A DNA stretch of 21,392 nucleotides from a virus: positions 1 to 21,392 of the IMG/VR virus record IMGVR_UViG_3300030333_005070; one strand, 5' to 3'. Shown here piece by piece: positions 11,643-18,910 of this stretch. A model generated the notes under the pieces. It was not told the origin of the DNA. It saw nothing but the letters and a program-made list of their open reading frames with translations, and searched no databases. A program made the position numbers and the translations under genes. How positions within the stretch are numbered: the stretch's first letter is position 1; each line of letters opens with the position of its first letter.

Positions 11643-12709
11643 AAGTACTATCCCTTTTCGATGGAATGTCCTGTGGCAGAATTGCCCTTGAAAAAGCAGG
11701 AGTCTACGTAGATGAATATCATGCATCTGAGGTAGACAAATATGCAATCAAGGTTGCAATGGATAACTACCCTGACACGATCCAGCATGGAGATGTCAAG
11801 GATGTTAAAGCCACAGACTTTCCCAACGGAATAGATCTCCTCATTGGAGGTTCGCCATGCCAAGGATTTTCCTTCAGTGGCAAGAGATTGGATTTCGATG
11901 ATCCCAGAAGCAAACTCTTCTTTGAGTACGTGAGACTTCTCAGGGATCTCAAACCAAAGTGGTTTCTCCTAGAGAATGTTCGCATGAAGCAGGAATGCCA
12001 AGATGTGATCTCAGATCATCTGGGAGTCAAGCCTATAGCAATCAACTCAAGCCTTGTGTCGGCTCAGAATAGATATCGTCTTTACTGGACGAATATTCCA
12101 TTCACTGAGCCAGAGGATCGCAAGATCATGCTCAAGGATATCTTGGAAGATGGATTCCTTACTGATCGTGAGAAATCACATTGCTTGGATGCCAATTACT
12201 TCAAGGGAGGAAACTTGAAGCAGTACTTTGAGAAGCACCGTAGGCAACTGGTGTTCTCCAAAGATGGACTCTGTGAAATAGGAGAAGCAGAGGAGTACTC
12301 TCACTATAAATTCAGAGCAACCAAAGCAGTATATCACCCAGATGGAAAGAGTCCTACGTTACTGACATGTACTGGAGGTAACAGGGAACCCAAGGTGATG
12401 ATGCTGCAGAAACCCAGAGGTAATAACAAAGGAGGTGTAACAGAACGTGATAAGAGTCCATGTCTTTCATCAAGTAGCTGGGAACAGAACAACTTTGTTG
12501 AAAGTGATGGACCATCGAAATGGAGGAAACTCACTCCAAGGGAATGTGAGAGACTCCAAACTGTACCAGAGGATTACACTTCGTCAGTCAGTAACACTCA
12601 GAGATACAGAATGTTAGGCAACGGATGGACCGTTGATGTGATCTCTCACATATTTAATGAGGGATTTAATGATTGGATGAACCCTAAATCAGAAAAGATT
12701 TATGCCTAA
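11639..12709 (+). CDS. DNA (cytosine-5) methyltransferase
   Basis: 356 aa with the ordered C5-MTase motifs. I: LSLFDGMSCG (4-13), for S-adenosylmethionine. IV: GGSPCQGFS (70-78), with catalytic C74. VI: ENV (112-114). VIII: QNRYRLYW (143-150). IX: RKLTPRECERLQ. X: MLGNGWTVDVI near the end. It transfers methyl groups to C5 of cytosine in a short target that cannot be read from sequence. The target recognition part (about 170-300) holds three similar segments, KSHCLDANYFKGG, KSPTLLTCTGG and KSPCLSSSSW. The start is at 11639 (ATGA overlap); the open frame upstream of it covers the preceding gene. No restriction enzyme partner lies adjacent, so a protective (anti-restriction) role is more likely than an R-M system. 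Confidence 0.93.
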   Translation: MKVLSLFDGMSCGRIALEKAGVYVDEYHASEVDKYAIKVAMDNYPDTIQHGDVKDVKATDFPNGIDLLIGGSPCQGFSFSGKRLDFDDPRSKLFFEYVRLLRDLKPKWFLLENVRMKQECQDVISDHLGVKPIAINSSLVSAQNRYRLYWTNIPFTEPEDRKIMLKDILEDGFLTDREKSHCLDANYFKGGNLKQYFEKHRRQLVFSKDGLCEIGEAEEYSHYKFRATKAVYHPDGKSPTLLTCTGGNREPKVMMLQKPRGNNKGGVTERDKSPCLSSSSWEQNNFVESDGPSKWRKLTPRECERLQTVPEDYTSSVSNTQRYRMLGNGWTVDVISHIFNEGFNDWMNPKSEKIYA

Positions 12710-12872
12710 GTTAATCTTTGATTTTCCTTCATTCAAGAAACCAGTAGAAATGGACTTGTTTGAAGCAAGTGCTTCCCTAGATAAATCTAAGGAAGAGTTC
12801 ATTGTTAAAATTAAAACCAAAGCAAAGGAGCAAGAAAATGACAGTAAGTCTGATGAAGAAACCAAAGGTTGA
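12702..12872 (+). CDS. Small hypothetical protein, 56 aa
   Basis: MPKLIFDFPSFKKPVEMDLF, followed by a charged helical tail (KIKTKAKEQENDSKSDEETK). It overlaps the methyltransferase end by eight bases and the next gene by 35 bases and fills what would else be a 128-base gap. No strong ribosome binding site (AGAAAAG). Unknown function. Confidence 0.4.
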   Translation: MPKLIFDFPSFKKPVEMDLFEASASLDKSKEEFIVKIKTKAKEQENDSKSDEETKG

Positions 12873-13134
12873 ACCAGTACTTCCAGATCGTGAAGAAACG
12901 AGAATTGAAGAGTGGGTCTACTACTATTCAGAGTCTCAAAAGAAATGGATGCTCTTGGATGAGATGATGGTTGAACATCTCCTGAGAGTCATCAAGAAGG
13001 TAGTCAGAGGTGCAGTACGGAATAACAAACCTCACGGTACAGTACGTGATGCTAGGTTCATGGTAGTCCGTAAGGAAATCACCACGAGAACTGAAAAAGA
13101 TGAGTACACAGTACCGTCTTTCATCGCCACTTAA
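12838..13134 (+). CDS. Hypothetical protein, 98 aa
   Basis: Starts at ATG 12838 (MTVSLMKKPKVEPVLPDREE) because AAAGGAG stands seven bases before it; the open frame back to 12802 has no ribosome binding site. A mixed alpha/beta pattern follows (EEWVYYYSESQKKWMLLDEM, later VVRGAVRNNKPHGTVRDARF). Unrecognised. The following 33 bases to the next gene hold no visible signal. Confidence 0.6.
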   Translation: MTVSLMKKPKVEPVLPDREETRIEEWVYYYSESQKKWMLLDEMMVEHLLRVIKKVVRGAVRNNKPHGTVRDARFMVVRKEITTRTEKDEYTVPSFIAT

Positions 13135-13167
13135 TTAAAAACTTGCCATTAACCCACAAGTACATAA

Positions 13168-13419
13168 ATGCTTATGCTTGACCAAACGAAATTTGCTGAT
13201 TTAGACATGAATATCCCACAGGAGGTCCAAGATCAGCTAGAAACCAGAGTACGGAACATCATTTCAGATTTCTTTATAAAATGTGGTCCAATCTTGGATG
13301 ACATTACGATGACCCACATGGAGCAAGTGATGCGACTCAATGTGGAGTACAACGGTGCAAAAAAAGGCATCTCACAGGTTATAGACACTGCTATTAGTGT
13401 CACTAACCCGATTAATTGA
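13168..13419 (+). CDS. Hypothetical protein, 83 aa
   Basis: MLMLDQTKFADLDMNIPQEV, mostly helical (DQLETRVRNIISDFFIKCGP). The start could be 13168 or the ATG at 13174; no clear Shine-Dalgarno sequence. Unknown function. It lies directly before the RNA polymerase gene. Confidence 0.55.
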   Translation: MLMLDQTKFADLDMNIPQEVQDQLETRVRNIISDFFIKCGPILDDITMTHMEQVMRLNVEYNGAKKGISQVIDTAISVTNPIN

Positions 13420-13423
13420 GCAC

Positions 13424-13504
13424 ATGGATCTGCTCAGAATGTTAGTCGTGTTATCGATGCTCACTTTTATGTCATATTTCATCTCACTGGCATGGCTATT
13501 GTAG
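13424..13504 (+). CDS. Possible 26-aa membrane peptide
   Basis: MDLLRMLVVLSMLTFMSYFI and six more residues (SLAWLL), entirely hydrophobic apart from the first five. It fills the gap before the RNA polymerase and carries that gene's Shine-Dalgarno sequence (GAGGAG, 13503-13508) at its stop. No good ribosome binding site of its own. The hydrophobic run is unlikely by chance in this phase, but it is short. Confidence 0.3.
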   Translation: MDLLRMLVVLSMLTFMSYFISLAWLL

Positions 13505-13513
13505 AGGAGTCAA

Positions 13514-15979
13514 ATGAACGAATGGTTTGATGGTGGAAAAGAGTATTGGAGAGACCTGGTAGAGAAGCAGATCAAGATTGAAGAGGATATGACTTCCAAC
13601 TCAATCGAGAGGTTCCATAAGTTTGCCAATAGAGCAAAGGAAACTGGAACTGAGTCTAATGCACTTCATGGAATCATGCTCATGAAGTACTCAATAGAAA
13701 ACCTTTCAAAATTTATAGAAAATTTTTTGGAGGATTCAAAAACTGGAAAAGCTGGACGAAAGGTATCTTCAGCACCAATCATTTCCATGTTAGATCCAGA
13801 TGTCTCAGGATTTATCACTCTTAAGACAGTGATGAATAGAATTTCTACTTCACAACCTTTAACTGCTCTTAGTAACCAGATTGGTCAAGAAATATGTGAT
13901 GAGATTAGATTTAATATCTGGAAAGAGACTGATAACAAAACTTTTGCGAGGCTTTTGAAAAGAGTCTCTAGAAGAACTGCTAATAAACAGTACAAAAGGT
14001 TTGGTCTTATAAAAAACTGTGTGAGATTTATTGAAACTGAGAACTTAGAACTACTTTCTAGACAAGAACGGATTCACGTAGGGATTAAACTTATTGAGTT
14101 GCTGATTGAGTCCACTGGATTAGTTGAGATGTTCTTAGCGGATAAAAGGAAATCTGCATACATGGTCCAGCCTACTGAAAGCACGTTAAGGTGGATAGAA
14201 AAGGTTAACCTTCAGGGTCAGGATTTGTACCCATCCTACTCACCTATGGTTGTGGTTCCTGAACGATGGAGCAACCCAGAAAACGGAGGTTACCTGAACA
14301 AGCGTATTCCGTTTGTTAAAACATGGAAAAAGGATGGTCTAGAGATATTTAAGTACAGAGATCTTTCTTTTGAATACGATGTAATTAATGCACTTCAGGG
14401 TACATCTTGGAAGGTCAATAAGAAGGTCTTAGATGTCATGGAAAGAGCATGGGACATGAATAGAAATTGGGAAGGAATTCCTAACAGACATCCCATAGAA
14501 ATTCCTGTGTGTCCGTTCCCTAAGACAGTTAAGTTTTCTGAGATGACCAATGCTCAAAAGAATGAGTACATGGATTGGAAGAACCTTGCCATAAGTACAC
14601 ACAGGATGAACACAAGCAGGACTTCTAAAGCTATTGCATTCACGAGAACTCTTTCAATGGCTAAGGATTACAGTCAGTACGATCAGTTCTATTTTCCATA
14701 CCAGAATGACTACAGAAGTAGAAAGTACGTTGTGAGTAGCTTCTTATCTCCACAGGGTACTGAGTACTCCAAAGCACTGCTTCTGTTTAGTAGAGGTCAA
14801 CCTATAGAGAACAAAAGTCATGCAGATTGGTTGGCTATCCACGGTGCTAACTGTTTTGGAGTTGATAAGTACTGCTTTCAAAGAAGAATCGATTTCATAG
14901 AGAGAGAAAGTGATGAGATCGTGAAGATAGCAGAAGATCCTTTCCAATGTTTATCATGGCAGGAAGCAAGTGATCCTTGGTTGTTCCTTGCGTTCTGCTT
15001 TGAGTGGAGAGAGTTCTTGAGGGTAGGGTACGGATTTAAATCCCATATCCCTGTGTGTGTAGATGGGAGTAACAACGGACTTCAGCATTTTGCTGCAATG
15101 CTAAGAGATCCAAGTTCTGCAAAAGCTACAAACCTTACGGATGAACCTTATCCTCAAGACATCTACCAAGATGTCGCAGATAGATGTATTGAAGAACTAA
15201 AGAAAAGAAGTTCCAGAGAACTCTTGGCAAGACAATGGTTAGAGATCGGTGCAGTAGATCGTAAGTTGTGTAAGGGACCAGTTATGGTTGTCCCATACGG
15301 AGGAACCAGGCATACGTGTAGAGAAAAGATTGAAGATACCATTCACGATAGAGTGGGATCGGGTCAATTGAAGACTCCTTGGATGCATGATGTATTCAAA
15401 GAGACATCTTACTTAGCCAATATCATGTGGGAAATCATCGAAGATACTGTTTCATCTGCTAGAGTTGCTATGGATTACATCAGAGATGTTGCAGACTTAG
15501 CTTCTAAACATAAGAAGATGTTGAGATGGGATACCCAGACAGGATTTCCAGTAATTCAGAATTATCCTTCACAAAAACTTATAAGAATAAAAACTCTTGT
15601 TGGTGATTCTCTTGTTAGACCAAGAGTACTAGAAGATGTCAATTCTACAATAGACTCCAAAAGACAGAGAAACGGTTCATCTCCTAATTTCATCCACTCC
15701 CTAGATGCCACAAATTTATCCAAAACCATCCACTCATGTATTAAGTCTGACATCAAAGACTTTATGGTGATACACGATCAAGTAGGAACCCATGCTTGTA
15801 ACATGGAATACCTAAACAAGATGCTGAGAGAAACATTCGTTGAGATGTACTCGTCAAGGGATGTTCTTGAGGTACTGTGGGACTTTGCGAAGACCTTGAA
15901 CAAGGATTTTCCAAAGCCTCCCACTAAAGGGAACTTGGATCTGTCAGAGGTTCTCAGGTCCAAGTATTTTTTTGCATAA
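13514..15979 (+). CDS. DNA-directed RNA polymerase, single-subunit T7 type
   Basis: 821 aa (T7 enzyme 883). It transcribes phage middle and late genes from the two phage promoters seen here. Motifs: VDGSNNGLQHFAAM with metal-binding D517 (T7 D537); LCKGPVMVVPYGGTRHTC (motif B, with the Lys and Tyr of the O helix); FMVIHDQVGTHA with D755 (T7 D812). The C-terminus KYFFA resembles the T7 FAFA foot that closes the active site. The difference in length is mainly N-terminal. GAGGAG five bases before ATG 13514 fixes the start. It is the last gene before promoter 2. Confidence 0.97.
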   Translation: MNEWFDGGKEYWRDLVEKQIKIEEDMTSNSIERFHKFANRAKETGTESNALHGIMLMKYSIENLSKFIENFLEDSKTGKAGRKVSSAPIISMLDPDVSGFITLKTVMNRISTSQPLTALSNQIGQEICDEIRFNIWKETDNKTFARLLKRVSRRTANKQYKRFGLIKNCVRFIETENLELLSRQERIHVGIKLIELLIESTGLVEMFLADKRKSAYMVQPTESTLRWIEKVNLQGQDLYPSYSPMVVVPERWSNPENGGYLNKRIPFVKTWKKDGLEIFKYRDLSFEYDVINALQGTSWKVNKKVLDVMERAWDMNRNWEGIPNRHPIEIPVCPFPKTVKFSEMTNAQKNEYMDWKNLAISTHRMNTSRTSKAIAFTRTLSMAKDYSQYDQFYFPYQNDYRSRKYVVSSFLSPQGTEYSKALLLFSRGQPIENKSHADWLAIHGANCFGVDKYCFQRRIDFIERESDEIVKIAEDPFQCLSWQEASDPWLFLAFCFEWREFLRVGYGFKSHIPVCVDGSNNGLQHFAAMLRDPSSAKATNLTDEPYPQDIYQDVADRCIEELKKRSSRELLARQWLEIGAVDRKLCKGPVMVVPYGGTRHTCREKIEDTIHDRVGSGQLKTPWMHDVFKETSYLANIMWEIIEDTVSSARVAMDYIRDVADLASKHKKMLRWDTQTGFPVIQNYPSQKLIRIKTLVGDSLVRPRVLEDVNSTIDSKRQRNGSSPNFIHSLDATNLSKTIHSCIKSDIKDFMVIHDQVGTHACNMEYLNKMLRETFVEMYSSRDVLEVLWDFAKTLNKDFPKPPTKGNLDLSEVLRSKYFFA

Positions 15980-15989
15980 ATTCACGCAT

Positions 15990-16040
15990 AAGTGCAATTA
16001 AGGTACCCTATAGAGGAAGACTAAAGGATAAACCTTAGTA
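15990..16040 (+). promoter_or_regulatory. Phage RNA polymerase promoter, copy 2
   Basis: AAGTGCAATTAAGGTACC followed by CTATAGAGGAAG, with the start expected near G16013. It matches copy 1 at 7031 in 27 of the first 29 positions, and AAACCTTAGTA is again present about 17 bases after the start. In the transcript CTAAAGG and CCTTAG can pair with a bulged A. It drives the replication operon beginning with the single-strand binding protein. Confidence 0.8.
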
Positions 16041-16079
16041 ATCCCAAGTTTGATAACCAATCATGAAGAATGGATTCAA

Positions 16080-16655
16080 ATGCCACAAACAAAACTCGTT
16101 ACACCGATAGGTAAAGCTGAATATGCTCACGTTCATACTCCTGACACTCGTTTCAATAGCGATGGAGTCTGGAGTATAGCTTTGCGACTCCCTGCTTCAT
16201 CGGATGAAGCTAAGACACTCATGGAAGTTATGGATGAGGGAGTCCAAGAAGCTAGTAAGCAGTTCAAAGAAAAGAAGGTCGCTAATCCTCCTTACAAGGA
16301 AGATGGTGATGACATTCTGTTTCGTTTCAAGCAGAAATCAATCATCAGATCTCGTTCAGGAGAAGAGTGGAGCACTACAGTCAATGTTGTTGACTCAAAG
16401 CTCAACCAGATTCCTAAGTCAATCGCAGTTGGCAACGGAAGCAAGGTACGTGTCTCCTACACATTAAGACCCTACAAATCAATCAACGGTGCTGGTATCG
16501 CTGCGGATCTTAGCGGAGTCCAAGTCATTGAGTTGGTTGAGTACAATCCTAATCAGAACGAGTTTTCTGAAGCTGATGGGTTCACTGCTTCAGAAATACC
16601 AACAAATGAGAAGGAGAACTTTAAGGTCGAAGAAACGGAAGACGAAGACTTCTAA
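16080..16655 (+). CDS. Single-stranded DNA-binding protein (T7 gp2.5-like)
   Basis: 191 aa. MPQTKLVTPIGKAEYAHVHT and WSIALRLPAS recall the OB-fold gp2.5-like family (DUF2815 type). The acidic tail ends EETEDEDF; a C-terminal Phe after acidic residues is the gp2.5 feature that contacts the polymerase and helicase. I start at ATG 16080; the frame is open to a TTG at 16050, which has no ribosome binding site. It is the first gene after promoter 2. The last 50 bases overlap the next gene in another frame. Confidence 0.85.
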   Translation: MPQTKLVTPIGKAEYAHVHTPDTRFNSDGVWSIALRLPASSDEAKTLMEVMDEGVQEASKQFKEKKVANPPYKEDGDDILFRFKQKSIIRSRSGEEWSTTVNVVDSKLNQIPKSIAVGNGSKVRVSYTLRPYKSINGAGIAADLSGVQVIELVEYNPNQNEFSEADGFTASEIPTNEKENFKVEETEDEDF

Positions 16656-17007
16656 ATATAGGTCAAAATTTGAGGAAACAATTGCTGAGAATCTTTCAAG
16701 AAGAAAAGTCTCTTTTGATTATGAGTCTCAGCAAATTCCTTACACTCTTCAAAAAAACTACAAACCAGACTTCATACTTCCCAACGGAATTTTAGTGGAA
16801 GCAAAAGGCTGGTTTAGATCTCAGGACCAAAGAAAACATAGGATCATCAAAGAGCAAAATCCTCATTTGGATATTCGATTTGTGTTCATGAAGCTTACTT
16901 CAAGAGTCCAAGGGTCAACAATGACATGCCAAGAATGGTGTGAAAAATATGGTTTTAAATATTCAGAATCAACAATTCCAAAGGAATGGATTAAAGAAAG
17001 GCATTGA
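16606..17007 (+). CDS. Endonuclease I, Holliday junction resolvase (T7 gp3-like)
   Basis: 133 aa from ATG 16606. YRSKFEETIAENL, KPDFILPNGILVEAKG, KHRIIKEQNPHLDIRFVF and PKEWIKE match T7 endonuclease I in order. The active-site residues E23, D55, E65 and K67 correspond to T7 E20, D55, E65 and K67. It cuts branched DNA before packaging and helps degrade host DNA. The N-terminus (MRRRTLRSKKRKTKTSK) is very basic and encoded in the overlap with the SSB tail. No ribosome binding site is seen before 16606; GAAGGAG follows just after it, so initiation may be coupled to the SSB gene. Confidence 0.92.
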   Translation: MRRRTLRSKKRKTKTSKYRSKFEETIAENLSRRKVSFDYESQQIPYTLQKNYKPDFILPNGILVEAKGWFRSQDQRKHRIIKEQNPHLDIRFVFMKLTSRVQGSTMTCQEWCEKYGFKYSESTIPKEWIKERH

Positions 17008-17012
17008 AGCTT

Positions 17013-17297
17013 ATGAGAATTCCAAGGTACTTAGAAGGTGGAGATCAGAAGTACTCGTTTAAGTACGAGGATTTATCAAGTAATACTTCTGTCTCCATGG
17101 AAACAACAACAGAAACTTTGACTGATTTGCTAGAGCACTTCTCAAATTTTCTGAATGCATGTGGATTTTCTTATGTCACCAAAGTATCAGCACTGTATGA
17201 CGATAGTTCTGGAATAGATAGTGAGGGAAACACTTTCTATGAGGATGATCTGGACTACTTTGAAGACTATGAAGATGAAGAAGACGAACACGAGTGA
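17013..17297 (+). CDS. Small acidic protein between endonuclease and primase
   Basis: 94 aa from ATG 17013 (TTG 17004 possible). MRIPRYLEGGDQKYSFKYED, a helical middle (LTDLLEHFSNFLNACGFSYV) and a very acidic tail (DDLDYFEDYEDEEDEHE). Its place between gp3- and gp4-like genes and the acidic tail recall small replication accessory proteins of marine T7-like phages, with no known function that I can name. The tail overlaps the primase start by 29 bases. Confidence 0.65.
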   Translation: MRIPRYLEGGDQKYSFKYEDLSSNTSVSMETTTETLTDLLEHFSNFLNACGFSYVTKVSALYDDSSGIDSEGNTFYEDDLDYFEDYEDEEDEHE

Positions 17298-18879
17298 GTT
17301 CGTTGGACATGAACCATGCCCTAAGTGTGGATCGCAGGATAACTTAGCGAGATATACGGACGGTCATGGTTTTTGTTTCGGATGTCAATATTACGAGCAC
17401 GGTAATGATACTCAGGAATCTGTAGTCAAGGATAATAAAATGGAATTTATTGAAGGTGAATCTTCTCCACTGAACAAAAGAAAAATTACTCAGGAGACAG
17501 TTGAGAAGTGGGGTTACAAGCAAGGCACGTACAAAGGAAAAAAAGTACACCTCGCTAATTACCGTGACATTCAAGGCAACTTAGTTGCTCAGAAAGTACG
17601 GTTCCCTAACAAAGACTTTCTTTTCATTGGTGATACCCAGAACTCTGGGCTTTACGGACAACATCTCTGGAGGGATGGTGGAAAGATGGTTGTGGTAACT
17701 GAAGGAGAATTGGATGCTCTTTCAGTATCACAGATTCAAGGGAACAAGTGGCCTGTGGTTAGTGTTCCTAACGGATCAGCAGGGGCCAAGAAAGCGTTAG
17801 CAAAACAACTGGAATGGCTAGAAAAATTTGAGTCAGTCATCCTCATGTTTGACAACGACGAAGCAGGACTCAAAGCTGTTGATGACTGTGTAACCTTATT
17901 CTCACCAGGGAGAGTGAAGATAGCTAAACTTCCTCTCAAAGATGCATCTGAGATGCTCCAGAGTGGAAGGTCCAAAGAAGTAATTGAAGCTATTTGGGAA
18001 GCAAAGGTATTCAGACCAGACGGTATCGTGGATGGAAAGGATCTCTGGGATCTTGTGTCATCTAATGATGTCAACGATAGCATCGATTATCCCTATCCCG
18101 GACTCAACTCCAAGACGATGGGAATCCGAAAAGGAGAGATAGTCTGCATTACCGCAGGGTCAGGGATCGGAAAGTCTCAGGTATGTCGTGAGATTGCCTA
18201 CCACATGCTCCTTCAAGACAAAAAGGTTGGTTACATTGCTCTTGAAGAGTCCAACAAAAGAACCGCACTAGGATTCATTTCTTTATACTTGAATCGGCCC
18301 ATTCATCTTCAGAATGTTGAAGTGAACGATGAGGATCTCAAAGATGGTTTTGAGAACACCTTGGGTACTGGAAATCTGTACTTCTATGACCATTGGGGTT
18401 CAATGGATGTAGAACACCTTCTTTCAAAAATCCGATACATGGTCAGAGGATTAGGATGTGAGTACATCATCCTTGACCACATTTCCATAGTAGTCAGTGG
18501 TATGGAAGGTGGAGATGAAAGAAGGATGATTGACAACGCAATGACCAAGCTTAGAAGTCTCACTGAAGAAGTCCAATGTGGAATGATTTTAGTGTCTCAC
18601 CTCAGAAGACCTTCAGGTGATAAGGGTCATGAAGATGGTGCAAAGACATCCCTTGCTCAACTCAGAGGAAGTCACTCGTTAGGTCAGTTATCTGACATCG
18701 TTCTTGGTTGCGAAAGAAATCAGCAAGGTGAAGATCCAGATGTAACCAAGGTCAGAGTCCTGAAGAATCGATGGACAGGGGAAACAGGGATCGCAACTCA
18801 ACTACATTATTCCAAATCTACTGGAAGAATGACTGAAGTTGAGTTCACAGAAGAGGAGGAATCTAACCAAGATTTCTAA
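17269..18879 (+). CDS. Primase-helicase (T7 gp4-like)
   Basis: 536 aa from ATG 17269. The zinc finger Cys are at 17, 20, 36 and 39 (CPKC and CFGC), exactly the T7 gp4A numbers, which fixes this start over the longer frame at 17221. Toprim primase: EGELDAL (145-151) and DND (195-197). RecA-like helicase: Walker A GSGIGKS (297-303), Walker B YIILDH (Asp 403), the segment HLRRPSGDKGHEDG, and the R-finger-like RWTGETG near the end. It unwinds the fork and makes primers for the polymerase encoded next. It overlaps the acidic protein gene by 29 bases. Slightly shorter than T7 gp4 (566 aa). Confidence 0.95.
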   Translation: MKMKKTNTSEFVGHEPCPKCGSQDNLARYTDGHGFCFGCQYYEHGNDTQESVVKDNKMEFIEGESSPLNKRKITQETVEKWGYKQGTYKGKKVHLANYRDIQGNLVAQKVRFPNKDFLFIGDTQNSGLYGQHLWRDGGKMVVVTEGELDALSVSQIQGNKWPVVSVPNGSAGAKKALAKQLEWLEKFESVILMFDNDEAGLKAVDDCVTLFSPGRVKIAKLPLKDASEMLQSGRSKEVIEAIWEAKVFRPDGIVDGKDLWDLVSSNDVNDSIDYPYPGLNSKTMGIRKGEIVCITAGSGIGKSQVCREIAYHMLLQDKKVGYIALEESNKRTALGFISLYLNRPIHLQNVEVNDEDLKDGFENTLGTGNLYFYDHWGSMDVEHLLSKIRYMVRGLGCEYIILDHISIVVSGMEGGDERRMIDNAMTKLRSLTEEVQCGMILVSHLRRPSGDKGHEDGAKTSLAQLRGSHSLGQLSDIVLGCERNQQGEDPDVTKVRVLKNRWTGETGIATQLHYSKSTGRMTEVEFTEEEESNQDF

Positions 18880-18910
18880 TAGATAGTCACTCCAGAGAGA
18901 GGATATTTTT

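Noticed and set aside
8215-13504. Integrase and attachment site, as found in some marine T7-like phages
   Set aside because: No tyrosine recombinase motif and no tRNA fragment is seen; the window gives no evidence of lysogeny.
14795-14820. ACCTATAGAGAACAAAAG, promoter-like, inside the RNA polymerase gene
   Set aside because: No match to the upstream half of the two clear promoters; ordinary coding sequence (QPIENKS).
16204-16467. 87-aa + strand ORF inside the SSB gene
   Set aside because: Alternative frame of a well-supported gp2.5-like gene; Ser/Arg/Leu-rich shadow composition.
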